Below are positions 21,857 through 32,680 of a DNA stretch of 64,000 nucleotides, piece after piece. The DNA is from Sorghum bicolor. Its lineage: Eukaryota > Streptophyta > Magnoliopsida > Poales > Poaceae. Every line of letters begins with the position of its first letter. Position 1 is the first letter of the stretch. Both the position numbers and the translations under genes were made by a program. A model generated the notes under the pieces. The model did no database searches. It was not told where the DNA came from and saw only the letters and a list, made by a program, of their open reading frames with translations. The DNA is taken from contig NC_012878.2 in assembly GCF_000003195.3 (NCBI RefSeq), positions 53,134,629-53,198,628 of the forward strand, in the 5' to 3' direction.

Positions 21857-23198
21857 TTGACGGAGTGAACGAGCCGGAAAACGAGAACGTTGGAGACGAG
21901 TACCGCGAGTTTAACGCCGAGGACCCGGACTGTCAGCAGGAGTTTGCCGAGGACGCCGACGGAGGCAAGTCCAACCGATCCCCTTTGATGCATATTGATC
22001 CTATTTTTAAACACAACCCGTAGAAGCCGTTTTAAATATTGCATGTACGATATATGTACGAAGTATTTTTGCTGCTTAGTTAAAACCTGTTGAATAGCCA
22101 TCCTTGAATTGATATTATCCGGTAATTGTCTTGTTCGAACCTAGGAACAAATAATATGCTATGACAGAAATATTATTATTTAGTATGCTTAGGACTTGTT
22201 ACTCATTCTGGATACTCATCGCTATATTTTCCAAATATAATGATTTTAAAAGTAAAAGGTGTGAGTGGTGAAAATAAATTGTGGGTATTGTGAAAGGGTT
22301 AATGAACAAGTTATAAATGTGATTACTATGGAGATGGGGCGGATGGGATCTCTTTTGGGATGTCCTAGTGTTGTGGCTTATAATTTGCGGGGTTAAGCGT
22401 GAAGATATCCGCCTTGTCTCGATTAAGGACTGAGTTGATGATTCATCTTGCCTAACTCATTTATCGTACAACCACTCGCCTTGCATGGGAAAGGCTTAGT
22501 CTAAATCCCTCTAGTTAGTATTGGCAATCACCTGGAGGCAGGTGTGCAACGGGACACTAAGAGATGTATGTGAAATGGTGAAAATATATGAAATATAAAG
22601 AGCTCTGTGAATTATTGTGGTATCATGAGATGTGGCCTTAGTGTTCCCGTGGTGAGCGCCATTACTTAGCTATGGAGGGTAATGACTTTGATGGATCTGT
22701 GCTTGCACGACGGTGTAAGTTATGGTATCCTACTTGTGGGAAAAGTGTACAACCTCTGCAGAGTGTAAATCTATCTGGATAGCCGTGTCCGCGGTCTCGC
22801 ACGGGTTATGGTTTGGTTTCAACAACTAGATGGGTTGGGATGAGTGAAAGCATGTGAGAGAGTGTGATTTTAGAAATAAATGGTTGACTGCCATTGTGTT
22901 GTGGGAACAAGGGTTCAACAACACTTAAAATTGTGATCAGATCCCCATTTTCAGAAATACTATCATATATGGAAAAAGAGGTCTTTTACAACAGTATTTG
23001 TGAAATGAAACCTTGCATGTGTAAAAAGATAGCTTTATGCAAATGAAACTAAGCCTCATCCTTGATTTATCCATATGCATATATATTGTTATCCCCTTCC
23101 GTAAGGTAAGGTTGGATTTGCTGAGTACTTTGTACTCACCCTTGCTTTATTAAACAGAGGAAGATCCGGACTTCGATCCCGAAGTGGCGTTCGAGTAA
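21857..23198 (+). pseudogene. Gene-like, possibly spliced acidic frame inside the LTR
   Basis: An AG acceptor at 21855-21856 opens a 108-bp segment rich in Glu and Asp codons (21857-21964). It ends at GGAG|GCAAGT, a GC-type donor. After a 1193-bp intron-like stretch, an acceptor at TTAAACAG (ends 23157) opens a second acidic segment that stays in frame and stops at TAA 23196-23198. A possible first donor, GAG|GTGAGC, lies at about 21391 in the leader. I see no ATG in the spliced product, so it may be dead or may start on another codon. Not a family I can name. It could be chance, but frame, borders and composition agree. Confidence 0.4.
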
Positions 23199-23355
23199 GG
23201 TCGTGTCTGCACCCAACTAAGCCTGTGGCATTGGGACTCGTCAGATGTTCGGTTGTTATATCGTTTGTTTCTGGGTCCTTTGGACCTATGTTGTATTTTG
23301 GTGTCTTATTATTATAGCGTGCCTTCATTGTCCACGCTTATCGAGACTACTGCGC

Positions 23356-23816
23356 TGTGGGGGTATAAACCCCTATACCCTTACGGCTAGACTTGGGCCA
23401 GGAGACTTGGCCCATTACGAGACAAGTTCAAAGTTTGATCCGACAGCTTGGAGTTTCGCGCAAGGGAACAAGCCGTGAAGATCAAGGAGGATTCTAGTCG
23501 GTTAGAATAGGAATTGATATCGAACTATCTATGGCAATTGTAACCGACTAGGATTAGTTTCTAGATCTGTAACCTTGCCCTCCGGACTATATAAGGAGGG
23601 GCAAGGGACCCCCCTAGGGGGCGATTATTCTCTCAACACAATCCAATACAACCAGACGTAGGACGTAGGTATTACGCCAACTCGGCGGCCGAACCTGGAT
23701 AAAAAGCTTGTCCGTGTCTTGCGTCACCATCGAGTTCGTAGTTTGCGCACCGTCTACCGATAAACTACTACCGTGGGTATACCCCAAGGTAGACTGCCGA
23801 CTAGCTTTCGTCGACA
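23356..23816 (+). mobile_element. Solo LTR (461 bp) with perfect 5-bp target duplication
   Basis: Begins TGTGGGGGTATAAACCCC and ends CTTTCGTCGACA (TG...CA), with TATATAAGGAGGGGCAAGGG (TATA box) near 23589. Flanked on both sides by TGCGC (23351-23355 and 23817-23821). No internal retrotransposon sequence remains, so it is a solo LTR left by LTR-LTR recombination. It sits inside the older LTR at 20898-23912. Confidence 0.9.
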
Positions 23817-24120
23817 TGCGCTGAAACTTATCTGATGTAATAAATGTGTTACTAGCCTCCTGGGACTAGTATTGTATCACATTTGAGTTCCTGGTTTACC
23901 AGGGGCGCTTGAGAGAAGCTCGATTTTCTCGGTTCGGGTGCTCCTCTTCTGTCAGTGAGAGAAGCTTGTTCGCTGATTTAAAAAGTTATGATTGAAAATA
24001 CTATTAGCTAATTTATTATGAGAGAACAAAATACTGTTGGTTGGTAGAAAAAAAAAATACAATGCTGCTGTTAAGGAGCCAGAGCCGGCCTAGCTCTCCT
24101 CCCTCCAAGGCCTTTTGGAG

Positions 24121-24718
24121 CGACGAAACCATGCGCTCCATTCAAATTTCGAATTGAAACCAAAACCTTCCAAAAATAGAACGCTCCACGCCGAGCGCTA
24201 GTCGAGCTCCCAGCCACATCACCTGGGACGAAAATGAAATCACATCTCGTATAACACCAACGCAGTCCGTGGCTACCCATTTGACTGATATGTGGACCCA
24301 GTATATCGGGGCCTACTTGTCAGCGAAATCTTTCAGTAGGAGGCTAGGTCGCGTTCGCTCGGACACGACCCGAAAATTTCAAACGGCGTAGCCAACTCTT
24401 CGATCCCGCCCGCGCACCCCGCCACTCACTGACTTTGTGTCCCCACATGTCAGAGATTACCACGGCGCGTCATCTTTAACACCTGTCCATTTCCCTTCAT
24501 CCATCTCCGTATCCCTGTTTCTCTCTCTCTCTCTTCTCCCCCCAATCTCCGAGCCGGAGCTCGAGCTCCCAAACCCTAGGCCTCAGCCGGGGAGCCATCT
24601 CCGCCACGCCAGCGATGCCTCTCGCCGCAGCGGCTTGACGGGGCGTGCCCCATCCCAAACCTACCTCTCGGCGGAGAGCGCGGCGTAGTTGCTGTAGGAG
24701 GCCCGGCGTGGGTGAGAA
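24121..24718 (+). promoter_or_regulatory. Promoter and 5' UTR of the WD40-like gene
   Basis: Unique-looking sequence that becomes GC-rich toward the gene. A CT-rich tract (CTCTCTCTCTCTTCTCCCCC near 24523) and AAACCCTAGG near 24572 are typical of broadly expressed plant genes. No clear TATA box was found. Another telomere-box-like element is the AAACCCTA within this tract. Confidence 0.5.
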
Positions 24719-27700
24719 ATGGAGCCGAGGCGGATCTCGGCGAGCCCGCGCCCGTGCAGCGGGCGGCGGGTTGTGGCGGCCAGGAAGAGGCCGAGGCAGG
24801 AGGCGGTGGTGAGCAGCGTGCGGAAGCTGCAGCGCCGGGAGATCAGCTCCCGCCGCGACCGCGCCTTCGCCATGAGCGCCGCGCAGGAGCGCTTCCGCAA
24901 CATACAGCTGCAGGTTTGCCCCTAGCCCCGTTACCACTATGTCAATCGTCAGTAAGTTATATCCTTTTCGTATGCCCCCCGTGTCGTGGTTAGCTGCCAG
25001 TTCTTGGCGTGAGGAATTACGGGTCGGGGGTGCTCACTGGCCTAGTTTAGACTTTAGAGCGAGCCAGCCGATTTACTTGAGATCTGTTTAGCATGCTTTT
25101 GAACCCTTTGTTGGTAGATGCGACTGGAGTTCAGTGCTGAGCGGTGTGCCTGATGAGAGGTAAAGATTGTCTGATATGTGTTGTGCGGCTTATATAGCAA
25201 TGCTTGTTTAAGGAGTCGCCAAATTTAATCATCAGCTATGCGACTGTGTGTGTGTCAAAACCCTCTTTGCCTTTGCACTGGTCTGCTTAGGCATTTGTAC
25301 AGTCCGGCACACTTTTTTATTTTATTTTATTTTATTTTATTTTATTTTATTTTATTTTATTTGGGGGTCATATTGATATTTTATCGGTCAAGGGAAAAGA
25401 GGGCATTGTGCGCTGAAATGCTGATGTTTGAGATTGTCCAGACCTGAAAATGTAGGATTGTTTGAATCTGCTTATTCCCTATAGGTTGTAGCAAATGCCA
25501 GTTACAATTCTCTGCTGTAGTCTCTATGCAGCCAAGTTGGGTTGGTGCTACACATGCTGGAATCAGCTGCTGACAAAGTAACTGACTGTCACCTCTGTGC
25601 CACTTGATGTCTTTGTTCTGTAGTATGAATTTGTCAATCTTATCTTGTATTTCTGATTATGAATTTAGTACTTATTCTGCACTCAAAGAAGAGCAAGGAT
25701 GCCTCTCTAGTTTGAATAACTAGGTTTGTGTTGTCATTGGCACTCCAATGCTCAAACACAATCACTCTGCCAGGAAACCACCTTATTATAGCTGTCAACC
25801 TTCGCAATATCTGTTCTTTTGTCACTGTATGCAGCAATAGATTTATCTCAAGTTCTCTGTTTGGTAACACCGATTGACTGCACTTTAAGTTTCTGATAAA
25901 TCATCTTTGCTGTCACTTTTAGGAAGAGTTTGACACTCACGATCCAAAGGAGAACACTTCGTTACTCCCTTACTTGAGGAAAAGGTCAAAAATCATTGAG
26001 ATAGTTGCAGCGCGTGATATAGTCTTTGCCTTATCACAGTCAGGAGTATGTGCTGCTTTTAGTAGAGGTATGGTATTCCTGCCTTCTTGCAATCCATTTC
26101 TGTTTCCTCTGGCTGGCCTGAGATTCTCTTTTTATATTTCCAGAGACAAATCAGAGAATATGCTTTCTAAATGGAAGTCCAGATGAAGTTATCCGCAGTT
26201 TATTTTACAACAAGAATAATGATTCACTCATTACTGTGTCAGTATATGGTTCAGAAAACTTCAGTGCTCTGCGATGCAGAACAACTCGAATAGAGTATGC
26301 TTGTGGTTCCATATGCTTTATCAGCGCAATTGTTTTTTTTGTTATGTCATCTTAAGATTTTTCCTCCAACAATTCAAGGTACATTCGGCGAGGACAGCCA
26401 GATGCTGGTTTCCCTCTTTTTGAGTCTGAGTCATTGAAATGGCCTGGATTTGTAGAGTTTGATGATGTCAATGGGAAGGTTTTGACTTACTCTGCTCAAG
26501 ACAGGTATGCTGAGTCACAGACTTTGGTAATGGTTAAAAGAAACTGAGTCTTCTGTGAATCTGCTCTGATGCCATCTCATCAATAAACAGCACTTACAAG
26601 GTGTTTGATTTGAAAAACTACACACTACTGTATTCGGTGTCTGATAAGAATGTTCAAGAAATAAAGATCAGGTGATTTGATATTTCCTTCTTCCTGTGTT
26701 CCCTTTTCCTGTGTGTTATTGTATCTCATACTCTTTATGCTTCTTTCGACTTTGATGTGCGGTAAAATTGATCAGCTATCATTTTAATGTCTTTTGTATC
26801 AGAAGTCATAACAGCAGCGGGTTTGGCATTTAGGGGGTGTTTGGATCCTGGGGCTAAAAATTAGCCCATCTTGTGATAATGGGCTAAACAGGGGCTAATG
26901 AGAGCTAATGGGCCTGGGGCCCCACTAGTTCTTATTAGCCCATGTTCAGCCCTCCTATTTGGCACCCAAAACCCAGAGCTAATAGCCCATGTGATCCAAA
27001 ACCCCCTTAGACATCTTTAAAATGACAGAATCATTCAAATATAGGAATATATTTCTAGCGCATGGACTCTGGGCAATAGTAGTTCTTACAGCAGATCCTG
27101 TCTGTATACTTTCAGATTAAAGTATTTTATTTGATTCTGTAGCTGGCCGTACATATTTGCAATTTGCATTTGTCCAATGTCTAATGATCTGTTTTCTTGT
27201 CACAGCCCTGGGATAATGCTATTGATTTATACAAGAACAAGCAGCTCGGTTCCTCTGAAGATTCTTTCCATTGAGGATGGTACAGTCTTGAAGTCCTTCA
27301 GCCACCTTCTCCATCGTAACAAGAAGGTAGATTTCATTGAACAGTTCAATGAAAAGCTTCTGGTCAAACAGGAAGGAGAGAATCTTCAAATTCTTGATGT
27401 AAGCCTTATACCTAAATGCAATCAAACAAAGTTTTTTTGTTTCGTCATTGGGGTTTTGACTGTGAACTCACTTGTACCTAATATCTATAGGTAAGGAACT
27501 TCCAGTTGACAGAAGTGAGCAGAACTGAGTTTATGACTCCATCTGCCTTTATCTTTCTGTATGAGCTGCAACTGTTCCTGACATTCCGGAACCGATCAGT
27601 AGCAGTTTGGAACTTCCGAGGTGAACTGGTGACCTCATTTGAAGATCACCTGTTGTGGCACCCTGACTGCAACACAAACAACATATACATTACAAGTGAT

Positions 27701-28459
27701 CAAGATCTCATTATTTCATACTGCAAAGCTGACTCAACTGATTCATCTTCAGAGGAAAATGGTGAGCATCTTTTTTTTTGGGTAATATATTGTTCATCTG
27801 CTCACGTATTTTTATTGCAGTGCCTGTTGCATTCTCTTGGTTATGTTCTTTTGATTTTCCCTTGTAATGTTCTTTCACTACCAGTACCAGCTATCTTGTT
27901 TCTTGTGCTTCTCAGATCAAACTACTTAACTAAAACTGATATTGACTGATCTCATAGCTCACGATGCATGTTTTGTTCTAAGCTGGAGTTTGTTCAGTTT
28001 GATGAATTGGCCAAGCATGTGCATGTTTTTCACTTCAGTGTGATGTACATAAAATGGCACACGCATGATATTCACTACTTTGAACTTTTTTAACTTATAA
28101 ATATAGTGCCTAGTATTTGTCTGGGACTTCTTGTTTTTAAATATTGCATTTCATCCATCTTTTTAAGATAACGGATGAGCATGAAATTGCATGTCTCATG
28201 CTGATGCTTATAAATTTATTGAACACTAATATTTATTTCCTATAATGCAGCTGGCTCTATAAATATCAGCAGCATACTGACTGGCAAATGCTTGGCAAAA
28301 ATAAACCCTGGAAATTCAAGCAAGCAAAAGAAAGCATGGAGGTTCCAGAATACAGTCTCGGAGGCCCTTGAGGACATTACAGCTCTGTACTATGACGAAG
28401 ATCGTGATGAGATCTACACTGGCAACCGGCATGGCCTTGTCCATGTGTGGTCGAACTGA
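24719..28459 (+). CDS. Conserved plant WD40-like beta-propeller protein of unknown function
   Basis: Eight exons: 24719-24913, 25923-26067, 26144-26294, 26379-26504, 26591-26671, 27206-27398, 27491-27761 and 28251-28459. All introns are GT-AG with consistent phases, giving 456 residues. The N-terminus is basic (about 1-50, rich in Arg and Lys, with KRPR), possibly a nuclear signal. From about residue 75 come blade-like repeats: RDIVFALSQSGVCAAFSR, NDSLITVSVYG, GKVLTYSAQDS, SVAVWNFRGELVTSF and a final GNRHGLVHVWSN that is WD-like. I recognise it as a strongly conserved single-copy type of plant protein usually annotated only as transducin/WD40-like; I know of no tested function. Its low GC3 after exon 1 differs from the GC-rich neighbours. 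Introns 1 and 5 hold a pentanucleotide repeat and a MITE. Confidence 0.85.
25313..25362 (+). repeat. (TTTTA)n microsatellite in intron 1 of the WD40-like gene
   Basis: About nine TTTTA units in a row. The run sits in the first intron and should be length-variable. Confidence 0.9.
26833..27006. mobile_element. Tourist-type MITE in intron 5 of the WD40-like gene
   Basis: GGGGGTGTTTGGATCC at the left is matched by GTGATCCAAAACCCCC at the right. Inner arms containing TTAGCCCAT/ATGGGCTAA repeat and fold back. TTA flanks it on both sides (26830-26832 and 27007-27009), the duplication expected for PIF/Harbinger. 174 bp, non-coding, and inside an intron so splicing removes it. Confidence 0.85.
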
Positions 28460-30224
28460 AAGCTGAAACTGTGGTGGCCTTCACCCACAGGCACGGTGAT
28501 CTTCACCTGTATGTGTATTAACAGCTAGTACCTCACGTGGCGGGGGGCATGAAGAGGACCCCCAGCCACCAGGTACGTATGCGATGCTTCATTTTTGAGG
28601 CAATTCTTATTTATCTCAGCATGCCAAGAGCTCTCTAGATACATTCAGAAATCAGAACCCACCAGATTTGTTGTAGAATTGGCAACTGTGCGTTTTCGCT
28701 GTAGCATGTAGCTTTTGGGAGTGCCGATGATGTCCCTCCCTCAACTCGGCCACAGAGCGAGTTCAAGTGTAACGGATGTTCCTTGCAAGTAATGAAATTC
28801 ATTCGTTGAGTTCTCATTTCGTTGAAAAATGCCATGAGTTATGTATGTTCAGAAATGTGGAATCCTATACTCTTGAGTGTCTTGGGCCTGGTTAGGGTGC
28901 TCACTGTCACTGGAGAGGATGCCGGTCCTTTGAAAAGTACTGTAATTCATAGTGCATGCCCAAGCACAACTCAATCTTGCATCTTGGATTCTTGCCTCGC
29001 GGCCAGCATTTAGATTGGTCTAAACTTTGGTTGACCAGAGAGGAGCAACAGGCGGGCCTGAGGTTCGTTTGCAACACGGGAGCTGGAGCTTTGGCTGGGC
29101 GTTTGCTAATGGAACTCGTGCGTTCCAAACGAACTCTGAAACTCCTTGAATCCTGTGGCCGGCCATCCACTAGGCCACACTACGCACGGGCACGGCTCCA
29201 CCACCGCCCTCACGGCCGCCCCGCATGGCACGGTAGGACTTTCGGCGCTCGGGATTTCAACACGCACCACTAGCAAGCAGACTAGCTTAGCTTGGGGCAA
29301 GCAAAGACGAGAGTGATCAAGTGCTGAGCAGACCAGGTTTTGGCGCCTGGAAAAGGACCACGCCACCAACCATTTGTTTCGCGTGCCGGCGAGGCCGTTA
29401 GGATTTCGGTCCCGGGCAGGTAAGGATGGGGTGGCCCTCCAAATGAATATCCACAGTTCGTGTAATTAAATGAAAAAAATGAGAAAATGAATTATCTATT
29501 TAGTTCATTTAATTACACTAGAGAGAACCATAAGTATTTGGAGTACCGTCTCCATCCTTACGGCAGGGCAGTCCAGATGCTTGGCCTGGATCCACCGTGC
29601 AGTCTCAGTCTCGCCACTTCATCATGGTATATGTATGTATGTACAGGGGCTCATGAAGTGGGGGACAAACAAGCGTGACGCTCAAGCTCAAGCTCAAGCA
29701 TGCCCCTCTTCTCCTTTATGTGTGGACTGAATTTGAACCGACAGAGCAACACTGCCCAAGTGATTTTTTGTTGGCATGCCAGTCTTTTCTTCTGAAAAAG
29801 AAACAGTTGATTTTTCGGATGCAATTCAGACTGCGCATGAGAAAAATGTATAGTGGGGAAAAAAGAGGAAAAAACAGAGAGAGACAGGGAATTGTCCTAC
29901 TCTAACCTTTTTTTTTTGTTTTTTTTGAAGTATTTACACTTTGCTCCCTCTTTACAAGGTGCATGGTTTTACTGCCGGGTGCCGGGTAAAAAAAATATCA
30001 AAACCACACACGCCAAGAGGAGCTTCAATCCACGTTCACATTCTATGACCCCCAGTTAATCGGCTTTGATATCAAAGAGGAACGAAAAAAAAAAATGGCA
30101 GCCATGAGCTAGCAACTGCTGTGCTCCCGTGCCCAAACAATTTGGGGGCAAAATAAGGTGAAAAAAAAGCACCCATGCCAATAATGGATGAATGGCACGG
30201 CGGCGATATAGAGAGAGCACTGCA
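28460..30224. other. Spacer between two convergent genes
   Basis: Begins with the WD40-like gene's 3' UTR and ends with that of the minus-strand LURP-one-related gene. The frames present (up to 105 codons) lack recognisable content. T runs near 29909-29929. No transposon ends clearly seen. Confidence 0.4.
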
Positions 30225-30899
30225 CTAGGAGGACCAGCTCCTGAGCAGGGACGGCTTGCCGAACATCTGGTCGAGCGCGAGGACGACGGCCATGGCCAGC
30301 GACACCTCCATCCCGGGCTGCACCACCAGCCGGAACACGTCCGAGCCCACCACCGCCTCCTTGGGGCGCACCTCCGCCACGGCCCGCCGCCGCTCGTCGT
30401 ACACCGTGCAGCGCCGCCGCAGGTACGAGCCCTCCACCTCGTACCCGCCGGCGCCGGTGGTTTTGGCGGCGGCTCCGCCGCCAGAGCACGCCGCGACGTG
30501 CGCCATGGACTTGGCGCCGCCGCCGAAGCCGCCGCGCATGTACTGCGGCGCCGCCCGCTTCACGGCGTAGAGCGGCGGCAGGCGCCGGGTCTCCTCGCCC
30601 GGGTACACCAGCCACTGGTCGGACCCGAGCCCGAGGCCGATCAGCTTCCTGCGGCGGAGGGTGAGCACGGGGCAGCCCGCGGCGTCCATGAGCACCACCT
30701 CCGCGCGGGAGTCGGACGCGTAGCTGTCCACGCGGTACACCAGGTCGCCGCGGGCGTCGAACACCGTGAAACCCCTGCCGTTGAACAGCAGCGACTTGCG
30801 CCACACCGTCAGAGTCACCGGCGCCGGCGCCGGCGCCACCGCCGGCGGCTGGCCGAGGGACGGCGGCACGGCGACGTTCGGGTGTACCTTCGCCGTCAT
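30225..30899 (-). CDS. LURP-one-related (LOR) protein, tubby C-like fold
   Basis: Single exon, 224 residues. After a Pro/Ala-rich N-terminus (about 1-26) comes LTVWRKSLLFNGRGFTVFDA, then GDLVYRVDSYA, DAAGCPVLTLRRRKL and the C-terminal DVFRLVVQPGMEVSLAMAVV followed by LALDQMF. This is the pattern of the LURP-one-related family (DUF567), whose fold resembles the C-terminal domain of tubby and phospholipid scramblases. Some members are needed for defence against oomycetes, but most, including this one, have no assigned role. The middle carries a Gly/Ala-rich low-complexity insert (about 120-148). The start was chosen because the family N-terminus follows it and a TATA box lies 138 bp upstream. 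Very GC-rich. Confidence 0.9.
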   Translation of the reverse strand: MTAKVHPNVAVPPSLGQPPAVAPAPAPVTLTVWRKSLLFNGRGFTVFDARGDLVYRVDSYASDSRAEVVLMDAAGCPVLTLRRRKLIGLGLGSDQWLVYPGEETRRLPPLYAVKRAAPQYMRGGFGGGAKSMAHVAACSGGGAAAKTTGAGGYEVEGSYLRRRCTVYDERRRAVAEVRPKEAVVGSDVFRLVVQPGMEVSLAMAVVLALDQMFGKPSLLRSWSS

Positions 30900-32628
30900 G
30901 CTTAGATCAGGAAGATTTAAGAATGGTGGAGTGATGGGGAGGGAGGAAGTTAGCTCGCTTAGCTAAGCTAGAGGGAGGAGAGAAATTGCAGTTTATGATT
31001 GTGTCACGGCTTGAGGAAGAGGGTGGACGTGAGCAGTATATATACACACTCCATGGACAGGAATGCCCCTGGATAATTAGGTTGGGTTGGAAGGGTTATG
31101 TGGCAGATGGCTCTCACGTGTATTGGGGCAGGGGATGAGATTAATAACTATATATCCCCACCCTAATAATGCTCTGCCACTTTTATCTAAAAGTTTAAAC
31201 TAATATGAAACTTTAGACAGTAGATACACATTTATACTCATGTAAACATGAATTTTGGCCAGGATGCACTCGGGGACTACAATCAGATAAAACGGTACAA
31301 GCATATCTTGTTTGCTTATAAATATGTGGTAATCACTAGTTTCTTGAGGTGTTTTTTAAAAAAGGTAGATGTTAGTTAGGTTTGTTGTGATGGAACATAT
31401 TCACTTGAGTTTAAATCTTGATTCAGCATAGGTGCACATATTTACAATTCATTATTTTTTTCAGCGTTAACTAAGTTACAATGACTTTACCAAGTTTAAG
31501 ATATGCCAACATAATGCATAAGGTCATAGACACAAGCCGAGACGGATCGGAGCTATGTTCAGAAGAGTGGGTATGGCCACACTCACATAAAAATAAAATA
31601 AAAAAGTGATTATAACTAAATTTTCATCATACTCGTACCTTCATGTCACAAATCCTTGCAACCATGAAACAAGCATACCCCTTTGGGTTTTCTCTAGCTT
31701 CGCTCCATGATGCAGCCATGCAGGTTATGCAAGTGAGCATTCGAGGGCGTGTGCATGTACGTAGAGTGTTTGGCTGTTTGCGCACATTGCATTCCAAAAT
31801 AATGACTGTGTTTTCTTCGAAAGGTGCAAGAGAAGAACCATCGTTTCAAGATTTTAAGATTGGAAGGAACCTTAGCCATACGACAAATCTGTTAGCAAAG
31901 CAGACTTATGTAGCCGCCTCTTCAAATCCTCCCCCACTCTTCATAATCTGTTCAAACCAGGCTCATGTCAATCAATGCCCCTCAAGGAAAGCACTAACTT
32001 CTTTAAACTAAGATAAGAGTACTTCTCCTTCTTAACAGCTTGTTGTTATTGAAATAAAGTTCTGCTTGAAGACAGGTGCTTAAGAAGACGCTAAAAGTCA
32101 CCAGATATATGTTAAGATCATAACTACATCAAATTTCTTATGATAGATTCATAGATCATTGGAGTTTCTGGGAGAAGTTTAATTAAGAAAGACCTGTAAA
32201 ATGAATTTCATGCATTTTGTTACTCATAAAAAGTTGTTAATTAGCCTTATTAGAATATATAATTACTGCGTTTGGTAGTCTCCTTGGAGCATCTTTTTCA
32301 TGATATCACTTCTCTCAAACAAACAACAAACAGTAATCAGATAAAAACCACTTCCTCATTTATACTAAGAGCTAAAAAAAAATCACTTTTCACTGCTGCC
32401 TATTGAATTCCATCAGAGTTAAATTCCACCTAAACCTCATCTTACATTTTACAGGAATTACGAAGCTCTACCAAACAACAGGCTCTTACAGTCACTCGTT
32501 GCTACATTTTATGACCACTATAAACCCCGATATTTCTCGCATTTCGCAATCAACGTCGATGCTCTCTTGCAATTCGGGTTGGTAACGTTGGGTAATCACA
32601 ACCTAATTCTTTAATCGGTTTGGCCATG
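30900..32628. other. Upstream region of the LOR gene and spacer
   Basis: TATATATA at 31037-31044 (minus-strand gene, 138 bp from its ATG) is the likely TATA box. The rest is AT-rich. A copy of the 8372 repeat family lies at about 31541-31715 (see separate entry). No gene seen. Confidence 0.45.
31541..31715. repeat. Second copy of the GGAGCTATG / TAGCTTCGCTCC repeat family
   Basis: CGGAGCTATGTTCAGAAGAGTGGGTATGGCC at the left (cited in two parts: CGGAGCTATG, AGAAGAGTGGG) and CTCTAGCTTCGCTCC at the right resemble the 8372-8540 copy in both ends and in the GAGTGGG-plus-CCA...CTCA interior. About 170 bp. Confidence 0.5.
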
Positions 32629-32680
32629 TTCTACGCTGTCGTTTCATTGATTAAAAAAAAAAAAATCTTCTACGCTGTCG
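32629..32680 (+). mobile_element. 26-bp poly(A) insertion with 13-bp target duplication
   Basis: TTCTACGCTGTCG at 32629-32641 and 32668-32680 flank only 26 bases: TTTCATTGATT, thirteen A's and TC. Plus-strand A tail, duplication length and the TTTCATTGATT stub (similar to LINE 3' tails) point to an extreme 5'-truncated LINE-driven insertion. Confidence 0.7.

Larger units (their letters stand above)
20898..23912 (+). mobile_element. Long solo LTR (gypsy-type likely), interrupted by a younger solo LTR
   Basis: Starts TGTAACATCCTAAAAATTC, a common start of long grass LTRs, and ends near GGGGCGCTTGA. GAGAA precedes it (20893-20897) and follows it (23913-23917), fitting a 5-bp target duplication. 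It has a TATA box, a leader, and sequence such as GCTGAGTACTTTGTACTCACC that I associate with gypsy LTRs. Without the nested insertion it is about 2.55 kb. No gag or pol is present, so it is read as a solo LTR. The last base pair is GA instead of CA, which leaves some doubt about the right border. Confidence 0.55.
20817..24120. repeat. Foldback-like repeat split by an LTR insertion
   Basis: GACTCGTTTGGGAGGGCTCC... at 20817-20897 ends GAGTCGGAGTCGGAGAA. After the LTR insertion the text resumes at about 23913 with GAGAAGCTCGATTTTCTCGG and continues to GGAGCCAGAGCCGG...AGCTCTCCTCCCTCCA near 24075-24118. The two outer ends are roughly inverse to each other, so this seems to be one MITE-like repeat of some 290 bp interrupted by the insertion at 20898-23912. 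The reading is plausible but not certain. Confidence 0.45.

Noticed and set aside
24437..24688. 83-codon frame before the WD40-like gene
   Set aside because: Lies in the CT-rich 5' UTR and has low-complexity Ser/Leu/Pro content.
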